Shown here: one piece after another, positions 21,802 through 33,529 of the stretch
Layout: each line of letters opens with the position of its first letter
Numbering within the stretch: the stretch's first letter is position 1
Assembly (NCBI RefSeq): GCF_910592395.1
Contig: NC_088314.1
Span: 16,033,998 to 16,097,997 of the forward strand
DNA: 64,000 nt
DNA from: Lineus longissimus
Taxonomy: Eukaryota; Nemertea; Pilidiophora; Heteronemertea; Lineidae
Direction of reading: 5' to 3'
Program-made: the position numbers and the translations under genes
Notes under the pieces: generated by a model
Seen by the model: the letters and a program-made list of their open reading frames with translations, nothing else
Told to the model about the DNA's origin: nothing
Databases searched by the model: none

Positions 21802-21994
21802 AAATCAGAATGTTAATTTTTACACAATCAACGGAAAGAGTATTTACCTTGACAGTTTTGAGAAGTGACACTTCTCTTCCTCAGAAAGTTAGTTAGTTCT
21901 GAGTTTGACCGCTAGATGTAGCGGCCAAACTGGCGTCCCACACGTGACTCTGGCACTGGGCAGATGTGGTTACCCTAATTGGTCATTCAATCGT

Positions 21995-22590
21995 GTTACA
22001 GCTCAAATGGCTAAACACAAGGTAAATAAGAACAATCCTCAGAAAAAGAACACTCAGAATCCTGACAGCAGGCCAAAGGCCCTGGCTGTCCTCCCTTATG
22101 TAAAAGGAGTCACCGAGACTATAGAACGGTATATGAGGAAAGCGGGGTTGGCTATAGCATGTAGACCACACACCACCATTAGACAAGTGTTGGTTCATCC
22201 TTAGGACAAAAGGGATATGCTTGATACTACGGACTGTATTTATCAAATCCCTTGTGCAAATTGTGACAATGCATATATCGGTGAGACAGGCAGAAAGTTC
22301 TCGGTCTGACTGAAAGAACATCAGAAAGACGTAGGGACTGTAAAGGACCGTTAATACACTCGTGCGAACAGACTATCGTCTCAAAGTGAGTTCAACAAAT
22401 CCGCAATCACTGACCACGTTGCCCAAGTCAACCATAACATCGATTGAGACAATAGTAAAGTGTTGGAGAAGGAATCGACAAGATTCACCAGATGGGTCAA
22501 GGAGGCAATCTGGATACGCAAGACCACCAACATGAACAGAGACGAGGGGGGATACAAACTGAGCCACGTGTGGGACGCCAGTTTGGTCGC
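21995..22590 (+). pseudogene. Penelope-like RT tail and GIY-YIG endonuclease, broken
   Basis: The frame reads LPYVKGVTETIERYMRKAGL and a VLVHP segment (end of the PLE reverse transcriptase), then the linker CIYQIPCANCDNAYIGETGRKF, which is the GIY-YIG core with its CxxC insert, then LKEHQ, SAITDHV and a C-terminal RWVKEAIWIRK and RDEGGYKLSHVWD. These are signature blocks of Penelope-type elements. A TAG at 22202-22204 and a TGA in the RKFSV-LKEH segment break the frame, with further stops after. The endonuclease would nick DNA to prime reverse transcription. Confidence 0.85.
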
Positions 22591-22626
22591 TACATATAGC
22601 GGTCAAACTCAGAACTAACTAACTTT

Positions 22627-22661
22627 CTGAGGAAGAGAAGTGTCACTTCTCGAAACTGTCA
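22627..22661 (+). ncRNA. Hammerhead-ribozyme-like core in the PLE right repeat
   Basis: CTGAGGA (22627-22633) matches CUGANGA. It is followed by one extra A, a 6-bp helix GAGAAG/CTTCTC (22635-22640 and 22646-22651) and GAAA (22652-22655), the order of a hammerhead core with stem II. Downstream TGTCAAGGTAAAG could supply a very short stem III and the cleavage site. The extra A is non-canonical. The left arm carries the same motif on the minus strand (21884-21856), where GAAA has become AAAA. PLEs are known to encode minimal hammerheads; activity here is unproven. Confidence 0.5.
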
Positions 22662-22902
22662 AGGTAAAGACTCTTTCCATTGATTGTGTAAAAATTAACA
22701 TTCTAATTTATTACCAACTTATGAATACAGCATTTTATGTATTTCATCAAATCACGTCATTGTCACATTCCAATTCGATTGCGTTCCTCTGAAGTGCGTT
22801 TTAAACAGACCACACGGACTTGCAATGCGATAATCATCGAACTGATATTACAACCATATATCGAGGTATATTGAGATAAAAGGCCAGTCTTTATGGTCAA
22901 AG

Positions 22903-23077
22903 GAATTGATACCGAACTGGAGGTATTGGTTGTCTCACCCAAACCGCGAGGGTTGAGCTATGATATAGAACAAAACCGAGGCGTAGCCGAGGATGTTTAT
23001 TGTTATTTTGGCCAATTCTTTAGCTCCACCTGAGCGGTTTGGGTGAGACAATCAATACCGACAGTGAGGTATCAATT
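22903..23077. repeat. Foldback repeat with GTCTCACCCAAACCGC arms
   Basis: Arms of about 45 bp (22903-22947 and 23034-23077) share ATTGTCTCACCCAAACCGC and, further out, ATTGATACC. They form a long hairpin over about 85 bp. A third copy of the arm core (GGTTGTCTCACCCAAACC) lies at 23169-23188, suggesting a dispersed MITE. Confidence 0.6.
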
Positions 23078-23188
23078 TCTATTCTAAAACATCTCAAATT
23101 AAATATCGAATAATGTGCTTTCAAATGCTTTTGAAATGCTTCCACATTTTGCACCAACCTAAGTGGTTTAGGTTGTCTCACCCAAACC

Positions 23189-25080
23189 TCTGTGGTGAAA
23201 ACGAGACTTTATACATTATCCACTATGAAAATGAAATGTTCTCACTCGGGTGTTTAAGAATATTTATCTAGGAGGTAGACGGACACAACGTTTTTGAATT
23301 TTGTATTAATCTCTAAAGGCGTGTAATACATAATGTAAACTTCAGCACAATTGTTATTAGAAGTAATCATGACGTAACGTTTCAGGTCAAGTGAAGTTCA
23401 AGGTATGTTGTTGTTCAGTGTAATTACAGAAGGTTTAATTTCATTGTTAAGATGTCAAACTGGAAAAGTAAATGAAGATGATATGGTCAATTTTGAAAAT
23501 GAAAATTAACTGTCATCCTTAATGACTTATTAAACAGGTATCGAATTTCGTAGGAGGGTAAAGTTCGCCGTCCTAGTCCCCCGTGTTCTATAAGTGGCAT
23601 TACAACAAATATAGGAAAGAAAATAGGTAATTGAAGTTTTGATGTAATGCCTTAAACTCTGTGACTGAGTGTGATCGACTGATCATGTAGATCATGGTCA
23701 CGGACAGCCGTCAAATATGACCCGGATATATGACACTCGGTAGGTGTTCCATCGATTTATATATACGAAAGGCTGAACTCACCTATCTAGTCAGGACTGT
23801 ATTTCTGGGTTGAAGTTGTACTCCCGTCGTGTTGGGCGTGGCAGACTGGTGGCAGGCAGAGAGTGGCACGGCCAGGGGGTACAAGTTGTGCATATTTATA
23901 GGGTGAACGGCGTCTACGGCTTCTCACCCGTTCCGTGAGTAAAAGCTTGGTCTAACACGTAACAGCTAAGAAACATCAAATCCACACGACATCAAAAACC
24001 GGAACGAGTAGGTACAGGAAACAAATAAGCTTTGGCAAACTGAATTCAAAGGGTGCTGCATAAACCTGATATGGTCCTCATTCTTCTTCCTCTTCTCGAA
24101 CGGCGGCAGAGAATAGCAAGGAATCTTCAGGGGTAAACGTTGACAAAAAATGACGAAATAACGAACAAATAGACGGGACGATACGACGGGACGATGCTGT
24201 TGGCTTGGGTGTGTAGCACGAACAGGTCGAAATCAAGGCTCCCAGCCCTGACCTCGTCTGTTCTCGAGGGATTACAAAGTCTCGCGAGACTTACAAATAT
24301 TGCCGTCTGCCAAAATTATTGTTGATGTACAAGGCTCTCTTATATGTATACCTCGTCTCAACAGTAGGCCTGTGATAACGAATGCAGTATGTAATTCTCA
24401 CTCGCCTTTGTGCTATCTCTCACTCGCCTGTGGCAACGAACGCAGCATGTAATTCTCACTCGCCTGCACTCGTCAGCACTTGATCTTCAAAATATTCATA
24501 TACTTTCCCCGTGTGCAGTGTCCAAAGTGGTCACAAACCGCGAATTTTCAGGCGTTGACCGGAGCGGTCGACCACCAATATATCACGAGATATCGCAGGG
24601 AGGCGCGTGGTTTTACCAGGCTGTCAGGAGAAATAAATTGAGGGCCACGTACCTGTATCAAACCAGTCAGCTCGCGGTTGTATACGAAAATAGTTTAGTT
24701 TGAGATCAGTGCATGGTCACACCATACCAGTTGAATGGTATTTTCCATTTAAAATATTGTTTCTTAAATTGAGATTTAGGTGTTTTGAAATGAATGAAAT
24801 GATGAAGTTTGAGTCCAATTGGCTTACTTATGTGGTTCTGGGCCTCAAATTAACCCGTTGTGGTCATTTGTGGGTTAAAAGCCATTTAAATACTTCTCCC
24901 CATCTCCACCCCCCCCCCCCCCCCCGCCCAAACCCTGATATTATCCTACACAACGAAAATTTCATGGTTTGACAGGCTTGTATGAGTCTATTCGACTGTG
25001 AAAGCGTTCCTCGCTTACTAACTCTGGGAAAAAGTTATGAGCGTGTGGCCAGAAAATGATATCGGTATTTCTGTGCAGCA
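23189..25080. other. Intergenic, no gene recognised
   Basis: It contains a C homopolymer near 24909-24926 and local CTCACTCGCCTG-type repetition at 24390-24470. Short open frames look random. Confidence 0.5.
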
Positions 25081-25273
25081 CAGTAGTTCCTCGCATCGCT
25101 CGCCGTCTGACCCAGGCCTGATTTGAAAATTTTTCCAAGTCGAGCGAAGTTGTCAATCTTTACTCTGACAATAACGGGCTCGAGACGGGGCAGTGATTGC
25201 CCTTCGACTGGGATTATAGACGTAACGTGTTTCATGTGAAGTATTAGTGAATAAGAAAGTATCGCTCCTTTGT

Positions 25274-25582
25274 TTAGTATTTGCTGTTCTTGAGCCGTTG
25301 TACATGTACATTCCTGATATCATCCTCATTCGCTAACCAGTCCCGAAAGGATCGTCGATGAATTCGATATCTCCGCGGGAATGCTGTAGGTGTCTGTGGA
25401 TCAGCGTAACCTAAAAGGTGGGCCTGGATGTAGTCACCCAGATACCGAATCTTCTGGGCAACCGAATAAGCATTCAGATATCGTCTAGGTGGCCCCTCCA
25501 TCGGCGGATCAATACCGTCACCATCCACTCCATTATCATATTCGCGGTCCTCGTCACCATCAGTAGCCTCATCAGTTACCAT
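25274..25582 (-). CDS. pogo-like transposase N-terminal exon (HTH)
   Basis: A minus-strand ATG at 25582 opens 102 codons. An acidic start (DEATDGDEDREYD) is followed by a basic helix-turn-helix segment of the psq type: RRYLNAYSVAQKIRYLGDY, then RYRIHRRSFRDWL. This is the same architecture as exon 1 of the copy at 46049-46421 (acidic run, then SYSLNQKIDLIETY). In pogo-like proteins it binds the TIRs. No second DNA-binding domain or DDE core follows before the element end, so it is either a first exon whose partners are deleted or a truncated DNA-binding protein that could act as a repressor (inference). Confidence 0.6.
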   Translation of the reverse strand: MVTDEATDGDEDREYDNGVDGDGIDPPMEGPPRRYLNAYSVAQKIRYLGDYIQAHLLGYADPQTPTAFPRRYRIHRRSFRDWLANEDDIRNVHVQRLKNSKY

Positions 25583-25811
25583 AGCCAAGTGCGGTGGCCA
25601 GCAACACTGGCTCAAAACCTCAAAACCAACAAACCAAAAACAAGAACTTTCCAACGAGTTATTTTGACGGATGGAACAAGTGACAAAACTTGGACAATGT
25701 TCAAGTCATAGGCCACGAGATCGTTACATCACTATGCGGAGTAACTCCTACGGTACCTCTAAAATAAGGTTACGTCTTTAAAGAAAGAGTTCAGCTCCGA
25801 ACAGGCATTTT

Positions 25812-25902
25812 CACTGGGGCAATATGACTGGGGGAGAGGGGCAATTGTACAGGGGGTTATTTTACTGGGGGCAGTTAGGAGGGGGGTAATTCACCGGGGA
25901 AA
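25812..25902 (+). repeat. G-run array (ACTGGGGG-type units)
   Basis: Seven runs of four to six G lie 12-20 bases apart in degenerate units like ACTGGGGGCAGTTA, inside the pogo-like element. The spacing allows G-quadruplex structures on the plus strand. Confidence 0.65.
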
Positions 25903-26516
25903 GTTGTCCTAGAACCCCTCTGGATATTCTTAGCGATAACAATAACAATTAGCTGAAATTGAACAGAGTGACAAGGAAGATGATAGTTTTTAGATGAAAA
26001 GCCAAATTATCAAGAATAAACTACATATAAATTGTTCGTTGCTTCATGAGATAAAATGTATCCATATCCCGGTGAAACGAATGGCAAGTTACCATTGAAA
26101 TAATGCATCTGCCTTCCCATCATTTATTCAGCAACATTTCATCCGTCGTAAGCCCACAATACCCATTTCTAAGGGCAGCTTTGATTTTGCGTTTGTGAGT
26201 GCTGCATGATTCTAAGACAACATGGATAGTCAGTGACTCTTGTCCACTATATGCTGATTAAATAGGCCAATTTTCTGAAGCTTTGACAACACATGCAGCA
26301 TGTTTCAATATTGCTCACAAACGCCAAGTAACCCCCAGGACTGACATAACTGAGTATCCCGTAACGCGCAGGTCTGTTAATAGGTCGGGTCATCTATTGT
26401 TGAAGTAAAATGGACATCATCGCTATTGTTAGAGTAAAAATTGACAACTTTGGTGGACATAGAACCTTTTTTCAAACAAGCCTGGGTCAGACGGCGAGCT
26501 ATGCGAGGAACTACTG

Positions 26517-28002
26517 TATGAGCCCCAATGTTAAATGCATATGTCAAGCACGGCTCGTCATGATGTCGCTACTTGCGTCTGGAGCTTCGCCAGTCATGAC
26601 ATTTCTTCAATGGCACGAAATCCCCCTGCAAATTGTGTGTACTAAACTTTCCTATGCTGGAACATTGGGCCTTTTCTGCAGCGGTTGTGGCTGGAATGAA
26701 TTTCGGAATGGAATAAAGCGCAGGGACATGTTGTAACAATCAAGGTTTGATGAAAATCCAAGCGCAATTGTGAAAATGAGAGTGATTTTCAAGATTTCTG
26801 AACATCTTGAACCAGGCTATAGTGATTTGCTGAGGACAACCTTGCTACTATTCGTTGACTTGGTGAATGACAATTAGATAATTAACTGCACTTCTGTCGA
26901 TATGATATTCAGATCTATATAAACCGCAATAAGGTCCACAAAACCTCCAAATCTGCATTTTGATGAAAATAGTCGATTTCGATATGACTACTTGTAGAAA
27001 AACGTATTTCTAGCACGCTATTTCCAGGATGTATTTGAAGTACCACGCAGGGGGGTAAGCAGGTAAACATCTCAGGGACCTTAATGGGTAAACACCTCGG
27101 CGTACTTATTAATGATGAAATGTACACAGTCACTCAGATAATTTATATGATACAATATGTGACTAACCACAGTTCCGTCTTAAGGCAGACAACAACAAGA
27201 ACAATGAGAACATAGTTGATTTGATAATGATTGATAGCGTGAAATCAATACTGATCAATGTGGACATTTGGTTAAGTTGGTGCCTGTATAGAATACATAA
27301 CTTTATTAACAAATTTTGCATAAATTTGGCCACTCTGACAATTTTCTTTTTTTTCCATTTTCGCATTAGTTTATAAAGCATACCACGAGAGTGAAAACAT
27401 TTTTTGGAATATAACATCCTGAGATTCAGGTTTTTGTTCTGCTACCTTGTATGCAAAACCCTGAGAAAAAGCAATACAATTCACTGGGAAGGGTGGCTGT
27501 TCCGATTACTTCATATACCACGTATATAGTTTATATGGGTGCTGTGTTAGCCAGAGCTAGCCCTTGATTATGAAGAGATTTTCAAATGAAGGTTACCATG
27601 GTCTGTCTATGTGCTCTCCCCGGCCCACAGGCACAGCTTTCAATACTTGATGTTTCTAAAAAGGCACTCTTGGCATGGCCTATCGAGGAGCTGCTCACGG
27701 TGCTCAACCTCTAGCCTGTCGACTTAATGCCTTGCCCGAGACATTGCTAGGAGGAGCAAGCATTTTGAAATTTTAGCAGTGATATTGTAATTGGTTCGGG
27801 CCATTGGGCAGCCGACATGACATGTGAAGGCCTATCTGAGTTCTCCTATACTTCTTCTCCGTATAAAAAAGGGCCTATTGCTGACTAAGGTCTCTCTCCC
27901 GCCAATAGATGTAATTTTATATGCACGCAACAGCACAGGGCCCGATTCTGTGGACAATTGGCTGGTTTAAGTGTGTCTTCGATGTGGCCCCTTTGATATT
28001 GC
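26517..28002. other. Intergenic, nothing recognised
   Basis: No coherent coding frame or paired repeat was found. Confidence 0.5.
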
Positions 28003-28730
28003 ATTGGATTTATCGGACAGTTTAGAACGATCCTAGATAGCTGCAAAAATCATTTTTATGATGTGTTTGTTTTGGGTGATTTCAACTTTCCTAGTATTGA
28101 TTGGTCTATCGTTGCATGCAACTCGGTAAATGACGTTGCGCAAGAGTTTTGTGATCTCTTGTTTGACTTTTCATTGTGGCAGTTTGTATATGAGCCCACG
28201 CATAGGGCAGGTAACATTCTTGATCTTGTATTGTCTGACAGACCGGAGCAAATTAGTGATTTAGAAGTTTGGCCAGACAGCTTTTGTTCGGATCACTACC
28301 CGGTTGTGTTCACGTTGGGGATGAATGTAAATAGGTCAAAGCAAAGGCCTAGGTCGGTGTTGGATTGGAAGAGTGCTAATATTAATGGATTGCGTGATTT
28401 TCTTTGTAAAGAGCTTGGTTATGGTTCAGATTTTAAAGAACGAAATGAAGGTCTCGATGTAGAACTTGTATGGCAGGACTTGCGTGGTATTGTTAATTGG
28501 GGTGTTGAATTTGTTGTTCCTAAGAAAGTGATAAAAAGTTCCAAGAGACCACGGTGGGTAACTGGTGAGTTGAAGCACTTGTCAAATAAGGTGAAGACAG
28601 CACTGCGTAAGGCCAAGAGGGACGGGCGTGATATCTCCTGAAATAAATATAGGGCACTGAGAAATGGCTTACTGGACTGCGCAATATTTCGCCAAAAAAG
28701 TATTCTACGCAACGGTCCCTAGGTGACTTT
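28003..28730 (+). pseudogene. LINE endonuclease C-terminal half and linker
   Basis: The frame enters near 28003 and codes the second half of an APE-type LINE endonuclease: VFVLGDFNFPSIDW, FVYEPTHRAGNILDLVLS and the catalytic SDHYPVVF. A basic region before the RT follows (KKVIKSSKRPRWVTGELKHL). A TGA at 28639-28641 stands where the same frame continues (NKYRALRNGLLDCAIF) to about 28730, so a point mutation broke it. The N-terminal endonuclease half and the whole RT are missing. The motifs suggest a CR1/jockey-type LINE, distinct in sequence from the one at 104-1721. Confidence 0.8.
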
Positions 28731-30700
28731 TCCTATTCATAATACACTGCCTGTCCATCCTAGATCGTGGTTACATGGGGAATAATCGTTGTAAAATTAG
28801 GCCAAACGCAAATACAGTTAACCCGGGTACCACTATGTTTACGATGCGAACAAGCCGTGTTAGTCATTATCCGCATTTTATTCATTGAACATTTGCGGGT
28901 ACAGCGTCACAGGGAGCAGCATTGAACGGTAAACATGTTCACATCATATTCAGACAACGGCTTGTAACGGCCATACAGGAAACGATTCGTATCAAAAACC
29001 GACGATCACAACTATTCGCTTGCTGAGAGTATACGTTTATTACGCGCATACATTACATTGCGACATTTGAGCTTCCAAGCTTTGAGAAATAACAGGTCAT
29101 GTGGGAATTTGGCATATAATTTTGGTAATTTACGTGAGTAAATTTTCAACCCCGAAAAGTGTGAAGTTATGCTTTTATTTAGTAAAAATCGGTAGGCATG
29201 TCCAACAAGACATGTGTCTCAGCTGCCTGGGTGGGTGTGGGTCATCACTCAAAAGTCGTTCTTTGCAATGCATGCAAGCACTGCATGTGTGTTTGATTTG
29301 TGTATAAAATGTACGTTACCCTCTCTACTTCAAATGAATGAACCTCATAAGGGTTTGATTAATTAATTGTTTGTCGTACCTTCTTCGATCGAGGACCGAA
29401 CAAATTTTCGGGCTAGAGATCACCAACTTATGAAGCACTGCCCACCCCCCCCCCCCCCCCCCCCCCCCCAACTACAAAGCAAGACCATATGAGACCCACT
29501 AAGGCAGCACTAGAGTTAGACTACAAAACTAAGACCCCCACTCATGAACTACAAAACTAAGACCCACTTTTATTTCGATATTTGATTCATGTTCAGTACT
29601 CAAAGAGTGAAGTTGTGGGAGGTTGTTTAACAGCCACCACCATGCCCGCCACCATGCCCACCCCCAACCCATCTTCAACATCAAGCAGAAGTGTAACAAC
29701 ATGTACAATGAGTGGGCCGGGTGGCATGGTTGAATTTCACTTCCTACCTAGACACCAGGCCTGTTTGGAATTGACCAGCATGTTACGACCAACACCTAGT
29801 ATCCAGGATGTGGGACATTGAGTCCATATCAAGGACTGACTTTAGACTGAATGTTTACCTGGAGACAAGAATGTGTTTATCAACAAGGGGATGACCTTAA
29901 ATAAATGGGGGGGGGGGGGTTATATTTATTAACATAAAAATACAACGGAATGAAGTCCCAACTATGCTATAATACACCCAGCCACAAATCATGACTAAGA
30001 TGGGTAATGCATTCCAACCACCATGACTAGGGTCTGTAGTAGTACTAGTACATGTAGAATGAAAAGTTCATAACATTAACCAATTTTCAAACAAACTGTT
30101 AATCATTCACATTTAAAAACTTTTGACACTGACCCTTGCACTCAACATGCTCTATGAAATTCTTTAATTTGTAAATTTTACTAATTACTTTTTCAGCTCC
30201 GTACGACTATTCGATGATTGAAAAGATAGAAGAAGATGCATGTAATACTGCCTGGACAGCACGGTCCCATTGAAAGCGTATATATTGGCTACTGAAGGCG
30301 TTTTTTTTAAATATCTTTTTTTCTCAATTGGCCAGATCTACCCAGTGAAAGAAATGCTGACCGCAAAATAATGTAGAAAGTGAGAATTTGTTTACAGATA
30401 AGATGATCCATACCTACTTATCATAGAGAAGCTGAGTAATTAAAAATAACGGAATCCAGAATTGACATTAATTTAAGCCTTTTAATATCAAGTTTGATCT
30501 CCATATCTTTAATAGAATTGATATTGTTCACTGTCTCAGAATTCCCTGACCTGCTAAAATGTTTCCACTTTCCACTTTTTAGCTTACATTGACAATTGAG
30601 CTGTTGGAAGACTGCAGTGCTCATGATCCAGATATCCATATGGAGGCATTTAGACAATTTGTAAACCTTTACGGTTAAGTCACTTTAAATCATAACGGGA
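28731..30700. other. Intergenic with homopolymers and a short duplication
   Basis: It holds a C run of about 27 bases (29442-29469), a G run (29907-29918) and a duplicated GAACTACAAAACTAAGACCC phrase (29520-29570). No gene was recognised. Confidence 0.55.
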
Positions 30701-30719
30701 AACTTTTTCCTGTCATCAG

Positions 30720-31890
30720 CAGAAGGTGAGCTCAAAGCTCCTTGCCTCTTTGGCTCACCATTAGGGGAGTCTATACGATAGCCCTGTGTCCGTCGTCGTC
30801 GTCGTCGTCGTCCGAGCTGTGTGGCACGTTTCTTAACCGCTTGTGCTATGAACTTGAAACTTTGTACACATTATGACCTAGGTCACATGACCTCTGACAG
30901 CCAATTTCGGTCCGGTCTGATTGTTCACCTGGCCACCAGGGGCTAAAACCAAAAACTTAAAAAATGCGATAACTCGTTTATTACTGATTTGTTTTTCCTA
31001 AAAATTTTATGGTGGGTACCCCTAGCAAGGATACATCACATATCATACAGGTTTTTGATTTGACCTACTTGTCAAGGTCACAGGGGTCAAACTCTCAAAT
31101 TTCACCGATAGTGGCACGTTTTGTCATTATTTGTTGTACAGTCTTTAAATGTGGTATGAAGACACCTATTAGGCATTTGTACGTTTTGACAAAAGTTAAG
31201 GTCGATATTGCGTTATTTTCAAGGTCACTGAGGTCAAATGGCACAAATTTCCTTGACTTGACGCATCTCTCATGTCCAATAGTATTTGGTGAAAGTACCT
31301 TGATCATTCAATATTACCCTTAGTCTGGTGATCTCAGGGACCGAAGTTCGGTCCAATATAATTCACCACTTGACCACCAGGGGACAAAATCCAAAAACCT
31401 TAAAAATGTGATTATTCCTTAACTTCTTGCCGGATTGCCACCAATTTGATATCATGGGTACATCTAACCACCATACAGTATATGTCACACAGGTTTTTAA
31501 TTTGACCTACTTTTCAAGGTCACCGAGGTCAAATGGCGTAAATTGGCCGTCAGTCCCTAACTATGGCACGTTTCTTAACCACAATGACTATTGATCACAA
31601 ATTAAGTACACATGTACCCCTTGGTCAGGTGATCTCAGGTACCGAAGTTTGGTGCGATCTGATTTTCCGTTTGGCCTCCAGGGAGGGGGCCAAATCCAAA
31701 ATTCTTCTAAATGCTATTATTCCTTAATTACTTGCCCGATTGGCACCAATTTTATATCATAGGTACATCTAATTCAAACAACCATTGAATGTGTCACCCG
31801 GGTCTTTTTTTTTACCAACCTTCAAGGTCACAGAGGTCAAATGTACTGTAAATTGGCCATTTTGGGGAAATTGTAGTTGGACCTACATCA
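30720..31890 (+). repeat. Dispersed (CGT)n-led repeat, copy 1, with nuclear-receptor half-sites
   Basis: The copy starts with a small hairpin (GGTGAGC...GCTCACC) and (GTC)n at 30789-30813. About four degenerate units of roughly 300 bp follow, marked by GGCACGTTTCTTAACC, TTCGGTCCGGTCTGATT and TTGACCTACTTTTCAAGGTCAC. A second copy lies at 33530-34190. Each unit ends with AGGTCA half-sites in direct repeats spaced by 3 (31222-31236, 31517-31531, 31825-31839). A coding role is unlikely. Such (CGT)n-led repeats are common in marine invertebrate genomes in my experience, but I cannot name the family. Confidence 0.7.
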
Positions 31891-32696
31891 AACCTAACAC
31901 TACATGACACAATACCATGCTCTTTATCCATCTTTCCTCCACATGAGTGTTTCTACGGACGCCGCCCCGCCATGTTTTGTTTCACTTGCTGTAAGCAGTT
32001 CCGGTGCGCGCACTGCCTGTCGGGTAGGCGGGCCGGGACTTTGAATTAATATTATTATTTGTTCTGGTTGAGTTAATTTTGGGCGTAATCCCAGTCGACC
32101 ATATTTCGTGGAGTTGAGGAGACGTTTTTCCTGCACTGCCGTGTTCGTTCGGTGTTGCCCTGTTTTTGTGCAGTCCTGTTTTGTGAGCGTGATGTGGAGT
32201 TTATTCTACAGGATTTTTTAATGGGTCGCTACAGGTGCCTTGCGGCACTGTAGTCTTCTTGAAGGACCGCGATAGGCCTATTCTGTCCAATAGGCCTCAC
32301 CTTTGTAAGTAGATTTTATGGTTGGTTTAATTCAGAACTTCAAGCACATCGTTGACGTTACGTATTTATAAAACCCAAAAATAGTTACATAGAGAATAGA
32401 TTTATATTTAGAAACGTGATATAGATTCATGTGTGTGATGTATTACCCTCCGTTATTAGAGGGCCGTGTTAGATTCTTGTTGACATAGAGGAGGGGGTTA
32501 GAATCATAGGCCAAGAATTGATTGGAACGTGCTGTCTAGGATACCGACACTGTGTCTATTCGTGAGAGTAGTATCACCCTGGCTTTATCGAGGTTTGCTG
32601 CAACATATAGTCGATAGATGGCGCCCGTGATGTCTGGATCGCTGCGTGTATATACATGTAGATGAGTGCTGTTAAGAGTCTTGCCTTTAGGACGTC
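31891..32696. other. Intergenic, nothing recognised
   Basis: The GC-richer start (31950-32035) has no clear gene. Confidence 0.5.
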
Positions 32697-32846
32697 TGTT
32701 ACGCTCCAACTCTATAATAGTGCCAACTCTGATGGACATGATTCCAACTTAAATAGGCCAACTCTGATGGAGATAGATAAGTATTCAGCCGCAAGATGTC
32801 TCTACCGGGTGAACGGTTTGTTCCAAGTCTAATATGCCAACTTTGA
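32697..32846 (+). repeat. Left TIR of Ginger-like element
   Basis: About 150 bp nearly identical to the inverse of 38611-38760. It contains six CCAAxT words in the same orientation, at 32706, 32722, 32743, 32759, 32823 and 32837. Confidence 0.85.
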
Positions 32847-33529
32847 AAGCGAAACTTTGTATACAGTTTCGATGCACGTGCGAGTCAAGATGTTGCGATC
32901 ATTCCTTATACTTTCTTCGGTTATCTTTTAGTCATTGTGAATTGGGGTTGGCCGGTTCCGACACGGTACGTACATGCATTGGTTCACTGATTAATCTAAT
33001 GCGTCTGTTCTAAGAAGTTCGTTGACTTAGCAAAATGAGATGCTGATGATACCCTCAATGGCCACATTGATATGCTTGGGTCAGTGACATACATTGATCT
33101 GTACCTGTAACCGGGTAAGGTGTACTCTGCACAGTCTCTGTGCTCGTGCAAGGTGGCACAAAATACACGCTTTTTGATAGCAGATTGGGCCGAAGGTAAA
33201 TGCGCTATCCCATGCTAGGCTGGATAGGCAGTGTTGGAGCAGTCCAAGCCCCGGCCTAGGCCTACTGCTAGAGGTTGATGTTAATAAATCGACGTTCGGT
33301 CTCCTGGAAAAAAGGTAGTCATCTTCAGACACTTGTCACGGGAGAGGGTACATAGGCCTACATGTATTTTCAAAAATTATATTAAAAAAGTCGGCCTGGA
33401 AAGGGGAGGGCTGAAATTCACCTGAAAAGAGCCACCCGCAAAGGTTCTCCGGGGGAAGGAGTCTTTCTAATTTCTCTAAACATTTAGGCTCTATAGGCCT
33501 AAGGTTGACCCTGAGGCCTAAACAACCGA

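Larger units (their letters stand above)
21802..22709 (+). mobile_element. Penelope-like element, 5'-truncated, with inverted terminal repeats
   Basis: Two 149-bp arms (21802-21950 and 22561-22709) are inverted copies with few mismatches. They enclose the last part of a Penelope-like (PLE) polyprotein. PLEs are known to carry terminal repeats (pLTRs) in direct or inverted order. Each arm holds a hammerhead-like core. No target duplication was identified. Confidence 0.8.
25081..26516 (-). mobile_element. pogo-like DNA transposon with 95-bp TIRs
   Basis: TIRs of about 95 bp start CAGTAGTTCCTCGCAT, a pogo/Tigger-style terminus (25081-25175 and 26422-26516). The right end abuts TA (26517-26518). 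The left flank reads CA, probably a mutated TA. The interior is 1.2 kb and holds only the N-terminal DNA-binding exon of the transposase, so it is non-autonomous or internally deleted. Confidence 0.75.

Noticed and set aside
24390-24470. CTCACTCGCCTG repeats as a promoter or satellite
   Set aside because: Only two or three loose copies in 80 bp.
24905-24930. C and G homopolymers (also 29442-29469, 29907-29918, 57487-57500) as functional elements
   Set aside because: Simple homopolymers, length unreliable in assemblies, with no surrounding structure.
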